Under the pieces are notes generated by a model. That model was not told the origin of the DNA, searched no databases, and saw only the letters and a list, made by a program, of their open reading frames with translations. Below, in pieces: positions 33,138 through 41,318 of a stretch of 64,000 nt of DNA (position 1 is its first letter; the number at the start of each line of letters is the position of its first letter). Source of the stretch: JANQQJ01 sp046290575 (GTDB lineage Bacteria; Pseudomonadota; Alphaproteobacteria; SMXS01). The stretch lies in the NCBI GenBank assembly GCA_046290575.1, contig JBKAGX010000001.1, positions 62,001-126,000 of the forward strand, given 5' to 3'. The position numbers and the translations under genes are program-made.

Positions 33138-35485
33138 TGGCGAGCTCCGCTGTTCAATCGAAACGGTCCTTTCTCCCCGAGGGGCTGGTCGTCTTTGCAA
33201 AACGCCGGGCGGTAGAGCTTTCGGGTCTGGCGGTGATTGCCCTGGGTGTTGCCATTGCCCTGGCACTGATCAGCTTCAACCCGAACGACCCCAGCTGGAA
33301 CAATGTAGGCGACACAGCGCCGACCAACTGGTTGGGCACGCCCGGTGCTTATACAGCCGATATTGCCATCCAGATGCTGGGTTATGCCGCCTATGCTCTG
33401 GTACTCGCGCTGATCGGCTGGGGGATCAGGATCATGACCCACCAGCCGCTGACCGGTTTCTGGCTTTATCTTTCCCTGCTGCCCATTGCGCTGATTCTGA
33501 CCGCGGCAGCCGCGAGCGCGTTCAGCCCGGCCGAACCCGGACTATTGGGCACCGGTCTGGGCGGCTATCTGGGGCAGTTTATCTATCTGCAGCTGCAGGG
33601 ACTGGTGGCGCAGGCCGGTGTACCCGGCTTCGTGCTGTTCCTGCTGTTGGCTGTGATCGCCCTCGCGCTGCTGATTCCGGCCATGGGGATTCCGACGCAT
33701 TATTGGCAGGGGCTCGGACAGGCGCTTCTTTGGCCGCTGAAGCGCCGCACAGCCGTTGCTGACAGCGGCAGCGAGCCGGTCGCGGAAAAACCAAAACGCA
33801 AAACCCGTGCCGCCAAAGCACCCAAACCTGCGAAGAAAACCAAGGCCAAGGCGGAAAAAACAGAAAAACGCCGCGCCCGCGTCACACGCGACCCGCCCAA
33901 ATTGCGCGAAGGCAAACGCGCCCAGGCCGAAAAACAACCGGCGCTGGATCTGGAACCTGGTGCAGACTTTACCCTGCCACCCCTGGCGCTCTTGACCGAA
34001 TCCACGCCGCCCAGTGCGGCAGACCAGATCAGCGAAGACGCGTTGGAACAGAACGCCCGGTTGCTGGAATCAGCGCTGGATGATTTTGGGGTCAAAGGCG
34101 AGATCACCCAGGTCCGTCCCGGACCCGTTGTCACGCTTTATGAGCTGGAACCCGCCCCCGGCACCAAATCGTCGCGGGTGATCGGATTGGCCGATGATAT
34201 CGCCCGGCAGATGAGCGCGATCAGCGCGCGTGTTGCTGTCGTCCCCGGCCGCAATGCCATCGGTATCGAACTGCCCAACGCGAAGCGCGAAACCGTCCTG
34301 CTGCGGGAACTGCTGGGCGATCAGGCCTATGAAAAGAACAAGGCAGGGCTGCCCCTGACCCTGGGCAAGGATATCGGCGGCGCGCCCGTGATCGCCGACC
34401 TGTCGACCATGCCGCATCTGTTGATTGCCGGCACCACAGGTTCGGGCAAATCGGTCGCGATCAACACCATGATCCTGTCATTGCTTTACCGCCTGACACC
34501 GGCTGATTGCCGGCTGATCATGATCGACCCCAAGATGCTGGAGCTGTCAGTTTATGACGACATTCCCCATCTGCTGACGCCGGTTGTCACGGACCCGCGC
34601 AAAGCCGTGGTCAGCCTGAAATGGGCGGTCCGGGAGATGGAAGACCGTTACAAGGCCATGTCGAAACTCGGCGTGCGGAATTTGAGCGCCTATAATCAAC
34701 GGCTCGCCGAAGCCGAGAAAAAAGGCGAGGAACTGATCCGCACGGTGCAGACCGGGTTCGACCCTGAAACCGGGCAGCCGATCTATGAAGATCAGGCGCT
34801 CGACCTGACACCCCTGCCGCTGATTGTGGTGATCGTCGATGAAATGGCCGATCTGATGATGGTGGCCGGCAAGGAGGTGGAAGGATCGATCCAGCGGCTG
34901 GCGCAGATGGCGCGGGCGTCGGGCATCCATCTGATCATGGCCACCCAGCGTCCCTCGGTCGATGTCATCACGGGCACCATCAAAGCCAATTTCCCCACCC
35001 GTATCAGCTTTCAGGTGACGTCCAAGATCGACAGCCGCACCATTCTGGGCGAGCAGGGGGCGGAACAATTGCTGGGCCGGGGCGACATGCTTTATCTGGC
35101 CGGCGGCGGGCGGGTAACCCGCGTGCACGGCCCCTTTGTCAGCGATGAAGAAGTCGAAGAGATCGTCAATTTCCTCAAACGCCAGGGCGCGCCGGATTAT
35201 GTCACCGCGGTCACCGAGGAACCCGAAGGCGGCTTCGATACGATCCTGGATATGGCAGCAGGCGGCGGCAGCGATGGCGGCAACAGCGACGACGCGCTTT
35301 ACGATCAGGCTGTTGCGCTTGTGGCGCGTGAAGGCAAGGCCTCCACGAGCTTTGTCCAGCGGCACCTGCAGATTGGCTATAACCGCGCCGCACGCATCAT
35401 TGAGCGCATGGAAAAAGAAGGCGTCGTCAGCTCGGCCAACCATGTCGGCAAACGCGAGGTGCTGGTCGGCGACCACAGCGTCTGA
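33137..35485 (+). CDS. ftsK: DNA translocase FtsK
   Basis: A 782-residue septal DNA pump that moves chromosome termini through the closing septum. Four membrane helices occupy residues ~28-180, followed by a short basic linker (KRKTRAAKAPKPAKKTKAKA, about 215-235). The motor has Walker A GTTGSGKS at about 432-439 and Walker B LIVVIVDEMADLM near 563-575; the C-terminal gamma winged helix (LQIGYNRAARIIERMEKEGVV) reads KOPS. The linker is much shorter than in E. coli, as usual for alphaproteobacteria. It is translationally coupled to the aminotransferase. Confidence 0.96.
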   Translation: MASSAVQSKRSFLPEGLVVFAKRRAVELSGLAVIALGVAIALALISFNPNDPSWNNVGDTAPTNWLGTPGAYTADIAIQMLGYAAYALVLALIGWGIRIMTHQPLTGFWLYLSLLPIALILTAAAASAFSPAEPGLLGTGLGGYLGQFIYLQLQGLVAQAGVPGFVLFLLLAVIALALLIPAMGIPTHYWQGLGQALLWPLKRRTAVADSGSEPVAEKPKRKTRAAKAPKPAKKTKAKAEKTEKRRARVTRDPPKLREGKRAQAEKQPALDLEPGADFTLPPLALLTESTPPSAADQISEDALEQNARLLESALDDFGVKGEITQVRPGPVVTLYELEPAPGTKSSRVIGLADDIARQMSAISARVAVVPGRNAIGIELPNAKRETVLLRELLGDQAYEKNKAGLPLTLGKDIGGAPVIADLSTMPHLLIAGTTGSGKSVAINTMILSLLYRLTPADCRLIMIDPKMLELSVYDDIPHLLTPVVTDPRKAVVSLKWAVREMEDRYKAMSKLGVRNLSAYNQRLAEAEKKGEELIRTVQTGFDPETGQPIYEDQALDLTPLPLIVVIVDEMADLMMVAGKEVEGSIQRLAQMARASGIHLIMATQRPSVDVITGTIKANFPTRISFQVTSKIDSRTILGEQGAEQLLGRGDMLYLAGGGRVTRVHGPFVSDEEVEEIVNFLKRQGAPDYVTAVTEEPEGGFDTILDMAAGGGSDGGNSDDALYDQAVALVAREGKASTSFVQRHLQIGYNRAARIIERMEKEGVVSSANHVGKREVLVGDHSV

Positions 35486-35514
35486 CGCCTTAATCAGGCC
35501 GTTCATTCCGCAGA

Positions 35515-35556
35515 CAGGTTCACCGGTATAGGCTACAGGTTCACCGGTATAGGCTA
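35515..35556 (+). repeat. Perfect tandem duplication of 21 bases before lolA
   Basis: Two identical, directly abutting 21-base units, each running CAGGTTCACC then GGTATAGGCTA. The second ends 6 bases before the lolA ATG. Each copy contains TATAGG and ends in GGCTA, so the duplication may double a promoter element. Confidence 0.9.
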
Positions 35557-35562
35557 TCGCCC

Positions 35563-36237
35563 ATGATTCGCTTGAAAACCATCGCTCTGGCCTGCGTGGC
35601 TGTGTTGGCCCCGCTGTCCGTCACCGCTGAAACCACGGTCGAGGATATTATCTGGAACAGTCCTGACGCGCCCGCCACGACCACCGAGGCTGAAGATCTG
35701 GCCCGGATTGAAGCCTATATGGACGGCATCGAGACGCTGCAGGCCAGGTTCTACCAAACCGCGCCAAACCGCTATGTTTCAACGGGTACGCTTTCGTTGC
35801 AGAAGCCGGGCAAGCTGCGTTTTGAATATGAACCGCCGTCGCCGCTGCTGGTCGTCTCCAACGGGTCAGCGATCACGCTGATCGACTATGATTTGAAGCA
35901 GGTAACGCGCTGGCCGATCAACGACACCCCGTTGCGGCCACTGGTGCGGGCCAATCTGGCTTTCGGAGACGATGTCGAGATCGTCGACCTGGAACGCAGC
36001 GACGCGTGGATCCGGGTCAGTGTGGTGGATCCGGAAAACCGTGACGAGGGCACCATGCGCCTCGTGTTCAAACGCGAGCCGTTTGAATTGAACCAGTGGG
36101 AAGTGATTGACGGCCGGGGACAGGTCACCATTGTGGCGCTCGATGATATGGAAAAGAACGTCGCGTTGGACGAGTCGTTGTGGAAATGGGACGATCCAAG
36201 GCCACAGCGCACCCGCCGGTTACCGGGCAAACGTTAG
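35563..36237 (+). CDS. lolA: Outer-membrane lipoprotein carrier LolA
   Basis: A 224-residue periplasmic chaperone that carries lipoproteins from LolCDE to LolB. A signal peptide spans residues 1-22 (ending SVTA). The LolA domain shows IEAYMDGIETLQARFYQT, the GTLSLQKPGKLRFEYEPPSPLLVVSNG hydrophobic-cavity strands, and NQWEVIDGRGQVTIVALDDM. ftsK-lolA-xthA is a conserved alphaproteobacterial order. There is no Shine-Dalgarno sequence before ATG; the upstream 21-base repeat occupies its place. Confidence 0.92.
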   Translation: MIRLKTIALACVAVLAPLSVTAETTVEDIIWNSPDAPATTTEAEDLARIEAYMDGIETLQARFYQTAPNRYVSTGTLSLQKPGKLRFEYEPPSPLLVVSNGSAITLIDYDLKQVTRWPINDTPLRPLVRANLAFGDDVEIVDLERSDAWIRVSVVDPENRDEGTMRLVFKREPFELNQWEVIDGRGQVTIVALDDMEKNVALDESLWKWDDPRPQRTRRLPGKR

Positions 36238-36325
36238 GACTTTCGGCACCGGAATGCCCCGCATTGTGGCTGATTCGCCGTCACACCACAGGCCCCTCTA
36301 CTCTGAAAACCGGTATTCGAAGCAG

Positions 36326-36344
36326 CCCTGCGTTTCACGCAGGG
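36326..36344 (+). other. Hairpin downstream of lolA
   Basis: CCCTGCG-TTTCA-CGCAGGG is a perfect 7-bp stem without a T run, about 90 bases after the lolA stop. It may stabilise the 3' end. Confidence 0.5.
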
Positions 36345-36378
36345 GTCGCAACGCCTTGAAGACGCATCCTTAATCATA

Positions 36379-36394
36379 GTCACGAGAACGTGAC
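36379..36394 (+). promoter_or_regulatory. Inverted repeat upstream of sRNA-2
   Basis: GTCACG-AGAA-CGTGAC is a perfect 6-bp dyad about 70-80 bases before the predicted small RNA. It could be an operator for it. No promoter boxes could be assigned with confidence in 36395-36460. Confidence 0.4.
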
Positions 36395-36460
36395 GCTTTA
36401 TTAGGCAATAATGCTGTTGAATTTTTGTGACAGCCTAACCAAATACACCACAGCGAACGC

Positions 36461-36590
36461 CGATCGGTACAGCTGCACAACCCCTCCCTTGGTGTTCTGT
36501 ATCGGGCGATCGCGGGTACCGGACCCCCTCCTGGTACCGAGCGCGTAAGCGCAAAGCCCGGCCGGAATTTTTCTCCGGCCGGGCTTTTTT
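36461..36590 (+). ncRNA. Candidate small RNA with two anti-SD loops (sRNA-2)
   Basis: Stem-loop 1: CGGTACAG (36465-36472) pairs with CTGTATCG (36497-36504), an inner CACAA/TTGGTG stem leaving CCCCTCCC (36481-36488) in the loop. Stem-loop 2: GGTACC (36515-36520) pairs with GGTACC (36533-36538), its loop exposing CCCCCTCCT. A GCGC-GTAA-GCGC hairpin at 36541-36552 and a 12-bp terminator follow. Two C-rich anti-Shine-Dalgarno loops plus a terminator match the CcsR/alpha-r14 type of trans-acting small RNA. The gap of 406 bases between lolA and the next gene holds nothing else that I can see. Confidence 0.72.
36553..36590 (+). terminator. Intrinsic terminator of sRNA-2
   Basis: AGCCCGGCCGGA and TCCGGCCGGGCT form a perfect 12-bp stem followed by six T. 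One of the strongest terminators in the window. Confidence 0.9.
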
Positions 36591-36643
36591 ATTGTCCTGC
36601 GCCTGATAGTCTGGCCCCACCACACAATAAGGAAACCCCCGCG

Positions 36644-37225
36644 TTGGACGACGACCTCGATGTATTGGAAGAAGACCGGCAAACCGCGCTGATGGCCATT
36701 GGCCGGTTAGGTCAGGTTGTCGGTGGCCTGCCGTGGTTCAGCCGCCTTGGCCAACCCCTGAGCCAAGACGAAGAAGCCATGGCGCAGCGCTATCTCGACA
36801 TGCTGGGCTTCCCGGACGCTGTTCCCGTCATGACGGAGGACTGGGCCGAAGCCGGCGTTGCCGCAGAAAATCCGGATTTCGACAGTGAGGGTTGGGAAGT
36901 CGAAGAACAGCTTCGCGCTGATTTAAGCCGTGAAGCCCTGACCTATTTCGACGAAACCGAGCTGGGGGACGCGCTCGCCAAGATCGCTGACACCGCCGGC
37001 CCCGTGGTTCTGGACGCAGGCGCCAGCGCTGCATCCCTATGGGCGGTGGAAGATGGCTCTATCATCGACGCGGCTGCCGGCCAGGCCGTTCAGGCCTGCT
37101 ATTGCGCCGGACTCGTGCTTGCTGCACAGGCCGTCGAAGACCACCCGTTTGCCCTTAAATTTCGCTTGTTTGAAATGGGCCGCTGGCCCATCGGCTTAAG
37201 CGGACGCACATTTCATATCTTCTAG
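36644..37225 (+). CDS. Acidic protein of unknown function
   Basis: A 193-residue acidic protein starting at TTG (AAGGA about 10 bases upstream; no ATG near). It has many Asp/Glu residues and two Ala-rich helical stretches, one being AGQAVQACYCAGLVLAAQA, and ends RWPIGLSGRTFHIF. No family is recognised. It lies 9 bases before xthA and is likely co-transcribed, which places it with a DNA-repair nuclease but does not show function. Confidence 0.65.
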   Translation: MDDDLDVLEEDRQTALMAIGRLGQVVGGLPWFSRLGQPLSQDEEAMAQRYLDMLGFPDAVPVMTEDWAEAGVAAENPDFDSEGWEVEEQLRADLSREALTYFDETELGDALAKIADTAGPVVLDAGASAASLWAVEDGSIIDAAAGQAVQACYCAGLVLAAQAVEDHPFALKFRLFEMGRWPIGLSGRTFHIF

Positions 37226-37234
37226 GCACCATCC

Positions 37235-38032
37235 ATGACTCTGCGACTGACCACCTGGAATATCAACTCCGTCCGCCTGCGCATCGATCAAGTGACCCGG
37301 TTTCTTGAACGCGTCCAACCGGACGTGCTCTGCCTGCAGGAAACCAAAGTGCCCGACCCGCTGTTTCCGCTAAAAGCGTTCAACAAGCTGGGCTATGAAC
37401 ATCACGCCGTCGCGGGCCAGAAGGGCTATCACGGGGTTGCCATCCTGTCCCGCATACCCATGAAAAACGCCACTCGCAGGGACTGGTCCGGGAAGGAAGA
37501 TGCCCGACACGTCTATGCAACGCTGGAGAACGGCATCACCGTGCATAATTTCTATGTACCTGCGGGTGGCGATATTCCGGACCCGGAGGAAAACGAGAAA
37601 TTCGCCCACAAGCTGAGCTTTATGGACGAAATGACCGGATGGTTTCCAGATAGCTATTCACCCGATGACAAGCTGATCCTGGTCGGCGACTTGAATGTGG
37701 CACCCTCTGAACACGATGTCTGGTCGCACAAGCAATTGCTCAAGGTCGTCTCCCACACACCCATTGAAGTCGAAAAGCTGGGCGCTGTTCAGGGCGCACT
37801 TAACTGGGTCGATGCGGTACGCGAAGTCTCACCGGAACCGGAAAAGCTCTACAGCTGGTGGAGTTACCGGGCGCGCGACTGGCGCGCTTCGAACCGTGGC
37901 AGGCGGCTGGACCATGTCTGGGTCACACCGCCGCTGGGCCCCAAGATCCGGTCCATGGAAATCTTCGATGAAGCACGTGATTGGGAGAAACCCTCCGACC
38001 ACGCGCCGATCACCGTCGAGCTAGACGTCTAG
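37235..38032 (+). CDS. xthA: Exodeoxyribonuclease III
   Basis: A 265-residue AP endonuclease/3'-5' exonuclease of base-excision repair. Active-site motifs are WNINSVRLR (Asn), LQETK (Glu metal ligand), GDLNVAPSEHDVW (Asp/Asn), and SDHAPITVEL (catalytic Asp-His). Its last 12 bases overlap the stop of the opposing metallohydrolase gene. Confidence 0.95.
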   Translation: MTLRLTTWNINSVRLRIDQVTRFLERVQPDVLCLQETKVPDPLFPLKAFNKLGYEHHAVAGQKGYHGVAILSRIPMKNATRRDWSGKEDARHVYATLENGITVHNFYVPAGGDIPDPEENEKFAHKLSFMDEMTGWFPDSYSPDDKLILVGDLNVAPSEHDVWSHKQLLKVVSHTPIEVEKLGAVQGALNWVDAVREVSPEPEKLYSWWSYRARDWRASNRGRRLDHVWVTPPLGPKIRSMEIFDEARDWEKPSDHAPITVELDV

Positions 38033-38830
38033 TTCCAGACCGTCTTGCGCAACGATGGTGCCGGGCCGCAGGCGACTGGCTTCCTGTGCCACCCGATCCA
38101 TGAAAGCATCGTCATGGCCGGGGTCATGATGAAAAATCACAAAGGTTTCGACGCCTGCCGCGTCGGCCAGCCGCACTCCCTCCTGCCAGGTGGAATGCCC
38201 ATGACCACCGTGGCGGGCAAACTCATCATCCGTATAGGTACAATCATAGATGAACAGGTCGGCACCCGCGATAAGACCGAGGATATTCTGGTCCAGTACG
38301 CCTGGAACATGCGTCGTATCGGTAACGTAACAGATTGCCGATTCAGCATGCTCGATACGGTAGCCCGTCGCCCCGTTCGGATGATTCAACGGTGCGGTTC
38401 GAATAGTAATCTCGTCGCTAGGGCTGACAGTCTCGCCAGCGGTAAAGTCCGCGAACCCTATATTGGCGCGATATACATCAAGGGTGATGGGGAAAAGCGG
38501 TGGCTGCATCAGCCCGTCGATAATGGCGCCGATCTCTTGCCCATTTTCCAGATGCCCCGCCCAGATACGGCATTCGATATCCGGCCTGAAAAGCGGCTGC
38601 AGAAAGGGAAACCCGATGATGTGGTCGTAGTGGCAGTGACTGAGAAAAATATCAATCCGGTCAGGTCCGGCGATGGTGTCGCCCAGGGGCCGCAGACCGC
38701 TTCCGGCATCCAGAATAAGCCGACGGTCACCGCAACGAACCTCGACGCAGGACGAATTGCCCCCATAGCGAGCCGTTTCGGGGCCAGAGCACGGGATTGA
38801 ACCGCGGACACCCCAGAACTTTACATGCAC
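38021..38830 (-). CDS. MBL-fold metallohydrolase
   Basis: A 269-residue metallo-beta-lactamase-fold hydrolase with FWGVRGSIPCSGPETARYGGNSSCVEV at the N-terminus and the zinc motif SHCHYDHIIGFPF. The opening pattern and later IYDCTYTDDEFARHGGHGHSTWQ are like RNase Z-type or cyclic nucleotide phosphodiesterase relatives. The GTG at 38830 is chosen because GGGGAG lies about 6 bases upstream. Located behind a CRP-like site (38892-38907), which fits a signalling phosphodiesterase, but the substrate is not known. Confidence 0.82.
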   Translation of the reverse strand: MHVKFWGVRGSIPCSGPETARYGGNSSCVEVRCGDRRLILDAGSGLRPLGDTIAGPDRIDIFLSHCHYDHIIGFPFLQPLFRPDIECRIWAGHLENGQEIGAIIDGLMQPPLFPITLDVYRANIGFADFTAGETVSPSDEITIRTAPLNHPNGATGYRIEHAESAICYVTDTTHVPGVLDQNILGLIAGADLFIYDCTYTDDEFARHGGHGHSTWQEGVRLADAAGVETFVIFHHDPGHDDAFMDRVAQEASRLRPGTIVAQDGLELDV

Positions 38831-38865
38831 GCTGCTCTCCCCTCTTTTGAGCGACGTCACGACAT

Positions 38866-38900
38866 TAGGTCACAAAGTCAGGATCGTCTTTTGTGACCTA
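38866..38900. repeat. Inverted repeat upstream of the MBL gene
   Basis: TAGGTCACAAA and TTTGTGACCTA are perfect 11-bp arms separated by 13 bases. The right arm overlaps the CRP-like dyad. It may be a terminator-like stem for the response regulator gene or a doubled regulator site. Confidence 0.6.
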
Positions 38901-38907
38901 GATCACA
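38892..38907 (-). promoter_or_regulatory. CRP/FNR-type operator
   Basis: TGTGACCTAGATCACA fits the CRP consensus TGTGA-6 nt-TCACA exactly. It lies 62-77 bases upstream of the MBL gene start, overlapping the stop of the response regulator. The cognate regulator is not in the window. Confidence 0.5.
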
Positions 38908-39592
38908 CAACGAGGCGGTAGCCACCGCTTTCCGTGACCAGGAGGCTCGCATTGGAAGGGTCCCGCTCGATCTTCTGGCGCAGTCGATAAATATGGGTCT
39001 CGAGCGTATGGGTGGTGACCCCTGCGTTATAGCCCCATACTTCGTCGAGCAGTTTGTCCCGACCGACAGGTGCGCCAGCACGATAGAGGTATTTCAGGAT
39101 ATCGGTTTCCTTTTCCGTCAGCCTGACTTTCTGACCGTTCTGGTCGTCATCAATAAGAAGTTTGCGACTGGGCTGAAAGGTGTAGGGACCGATCTTGAAT
39201 ACCGCATCTTCGCTGGTCTCGAACTGACGGAGCTGTGCGCGGATCCGCGCCAGCAGCACCCCGAAATTAAACGGCTTACCGACATAGTCATTGGCGCCAG
39301 ATTCAAGGCCGAGGATGGTATCGGCGTCTGTGTCAGCTGCGGTCAGCAGGATAACCGGAACTTTGACGCCGTGCTTGCGCATCAGACGGCAAACCTCGCG
39401 CCCGTCGATATCGGGTAGGCCAACATCCAGCAGAACAATGTCATATTCCTGCTCGCGAGCCTTGTTCAGACCCTCAGATCCGGTCTCAGCCTCTTCCGTC
39501 TCAAACTCGTCCGTCAGCCGGAGCTGCCCGGCCAGTGATGACCGAAGATCGTTGTCATCATCAATCAATAACGCCTTCTTGTGGGACTTCAT
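38903..39592 (-). CDS. Orphan OmpR-family response regulator, CenR/OtpR-like
   Basis: A 229-residue two-domain regulator: a receiver with acidic pocket DDD at 11-13, phosphoacceptor D56 in VLLDVGLPD, the Thr and Lys (LLTAAD, GKPF), and a C-terminal winged helix (DKLLDEVWGYNAGVTTHTLETHIYRLRQKIE). The opening LLIDDDNDLRSSLAGQL resembles the alphaproteobacterial envelope regulators CenR and OtpR. No kinase gene is adjacent. It is divergent from ribA. Confidence 0.82.
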   Translation of the reverse strand: MKSHKKALLIDDDNDLRSSLAGQLRLTDEFETEEAETGSEGLNKAREQEYDIVLLDVGLPDIDGREVCRLMRKHGVKVPVILLTAADTDADTILGLESGANDYVGKPFNFGVLLARIRAQLRQFETSEDAVFKIGPYTFQPSRKLLIDDDQNGQKVRLTEKETDILKYLYRAGAPVGRDKLLDEVWGYNAGVTTHTLETHIYRLRQKIERDPSNASLLVTESGGYRLVV

Positions 39593-39628
39593 GAATGCTC
39601 CATGGGATCAGGCGAAAAGCGAAGGGCA

Positions 39629-39667
39629 TTGTTATACCGCCTATAAGAGCCGTATATAAGCGCGATG
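39629..39667 (+). promoter_or_regulatory. Promoter giving a likely leaderless ribA mRNA
   Basis: TTGTTA (39629-39634), 18 bases, TATATA (39653-39658), then AGCGCG and ATG at 39665. The predicted start of transcription coincides with the start codon, and there is no ribosome-binding sequence. Confidence 0.5.
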
Positions 39668-40810
39668 ACCTATTCGTCGACGGTTCCACGCGACCCTGAA
39701 GACCGGCAGGCGCTGTTACGCCGGGTCGAGGACGCCGGGCGCGATCTGCGCCGCGGCCGCATGGTCGTGCTGTATGGCGAAAAAACCCGTTTTGCAGTGC
39801 TGGCCGCTGAATGTATCACGGGCGATGCGTTCGCGGCCCTTAGGCGCCGTGGAGACGACAATACGCTTGTCGCGATGACATCGAATCGCGCGGCTGTGCT
39901 GCGGATCAGCCCGACGGGGAACAACACCGTCATCGTTTCCATGCCCGATCACTTTAACTCCCGGCTGATCCGATCACTGGCGGATCCAACACAGGATCTC
40001 AGCAATCCCGTAAGGGGGCCTTTCGTTCCCGAAACGGAAGCGCCGTCGCCGGTGCTCGACGCCGCCATCCGGCTTTGCAAACTGGTTCATCTGCTGCCGA
40101 TGGTTGTTGTCGCAGAGATCGATGGCCCCATGGATGGTGTTCTGGAGATCAGGACCGATGACGTCTGGGCGTTCGACGAAACCGCCGCCATCAGTTTACA
40201 GCGCGTGTCCTCTGCACGGGTGCCGTTGCAGGGTGCCGAAGACTCACGTTTGATCGCGTTTCGACCAATGGATGGCGGAGTGGAACATCTGGCCATCGTG
40301 ATTGGCGACCCGTCACGCGAAACCCCGGTTCTGGCGCGCCTGCACTCAGAATGTTTCACCGGCGACCTTCTGGAGTCGCTGAAATGCGACTGCGGTCAGC
40401 AGTTGCGCGGCGCCATCGAAGAAATCAGCGCCGCGGGCGGCGGCGTGCTTCTCTATCTGGCTCAGGAAGGGCGCGGTATCGGCCTGATCAACAAGTTGCG
40501 GGCGTACCATTTGCAGGACGAAGGTTTCGATACGATTGAGGCAAACGAACGGCTGGGATTCGACCCGGATGAAAGACTGTTTCTGCCAGCCGCGGAGATG
40601 CTGCGGAATCTGGGCTTCACACAGATCCGCCTGATGACCAACAACCCCGACAAAGTGGAAACACTGTCACGGCTGGGCATTGACGTGGTTGAACGCGTAC
40701 CGCACGAGTTTCCCTCCAACGCGCATAATGAACTTTACCTAGCAACCAAGGCCAAACGCAGCGGTCACTACCTGTCAGCCGGAAAAAAGTCCGCCGGCCG
40801 GAAACCCTAA
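39665..40810 (+). CDS. ribA: GTP cyclohydrolase II with degenerate N-terminal domain
   Basis: A 381-residue protein. The C-terminal GTP cyclohydrolase II domain is complete: HSECFTGDLLESLKCDCGQQL with three zinc cysteines, and LAQEGRGIGLINKLRAY. It opens GTP in the first step of riboflavin synthesis. The N-terminal ~190 residues resemble DHBP synthase (RibB) but lack the acidic DDEDRENEGDL segment (GEKTRFAVL stands there), so the RibB activity is probably lost. An L,D-transpeptidase gene follows after 1 base. Confidence 0.88.
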   Translation: MTYSSTVPRDPEDRQALLRRVEDAGRDLRRGRMVVLYGEKTRFAVLAAECITGDAFAALRRRGDDNTLVAMTSNRAAVLRISPTGNNTVIVSMPDHFNSRLIRSLADPTQDLSNPVRGPFVPETEAPSPVLDAAIRLCKLVHLLPMVVVAEIDGPMDGVLEIRTDDVWAFDETAAISLQRVSSARVPLQGAEDSRLIAFRPMDGGVEHLAIVIGDPSRETPVLARLHSECFTGDLLESLKCDCGQQLRGAIEEISAAGGGVLLYLAQEGRGIGLINKLRAYHLQDEGFDTIEANERLGFDPDERLFLPAAEMLRNLGFTQIRLMTNNPDKVETLSRLGIDVVERVPHEFPSNAHNELYLATKAKRSGHYLSAGKKSAGRKP

Positions 40811-40811
40811 T

Positions 40812-41318
40812 ATGGATATTGTCGTTACAGGGGACGGATGGCTGCAATGGGGCGATACACAGGTGCGCTGTGCCTTGGGTAAGGGCGGTCTAAGCCTCAA
40901 CAAGAAAGAAGGCGACGGCACCACACCGGTCGGGACGTTTCCGTTACGACGTTTACTCTTCCGGGAAGACCGTCTGGAGAGGCCGAAAACCCGGCTTCCG
41001 ACGCTCGCGATCGATGAACATGACGCCTGGTGTGATGATCCCGATTATCCACTCTATAATACCAAGGTCGCGACACCTTATCCGGCGCGGACGGAACCGC
41101 TGTGGCGCGAGGACCATCTCTATGATTTGATTGTGGTTCTGGGCCACAACGATGATCCGGTTGTCCCGGGCGCGGGCAGCGCCATCTTCCTCCATGTCGC
41201 CAAGCCCGGATACGAACCGACCGAAGGCTGCGTAGCCCTCGATATCGATGATCTTTTGACTCTGCTCGCAGAAACGTCGCGCGAGGATACATTGACGGTT
41301 CAGAAGGGAACCCCTTAG
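40812..41318 (+). CDS. L,D-transpeptidase family protein (YkuD domain)
   Basis: A 168-residue YkuD-type protein. The motif HVAKPGYEPTEGCVAL carries the catalytic Cys, with the upstream LGHND His segment; KKEGDGTTPVGTFPLRRLLF is the usual family opening. L,D-transpeptidases cross-link peptidoglycan at 3-3 positions. No signal peptide is visible, which is common for this short alphaproteobacterial group and leaves its localisation open. The stop overlaps yggS by 4 bases. Confidence 0.82.
   Translation: MDIVVTGDGWLQWGDTQVRCALGKGGLSLNKKEGDGTTPVGTFPLRRLLFREDRLERPKTRLPTLAIDEHDAWCDDPDYPLYNTKVATPYPARTEPLWREDHLYDLIVVLGHNDDPVVPGAGSAIFLHVAKPGYEPTEGCVALDIDDLLTLLAETSREDTLTVQKGTP

Noticed and set aside
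35515..35556. Tandem 21-base repeat as a possible CRISPR or integration site
   Set aside because: There are only two units, they abut without spacers, and no cas gene or integrase is in the window.
36461..36590. sRNA-2 as a leader of the downstream TTG-start gene
   Set aside because: A strong intrinsic terminator ends it 54 bases before that gene, and the leader has no stop-go alternative fold that I can see.
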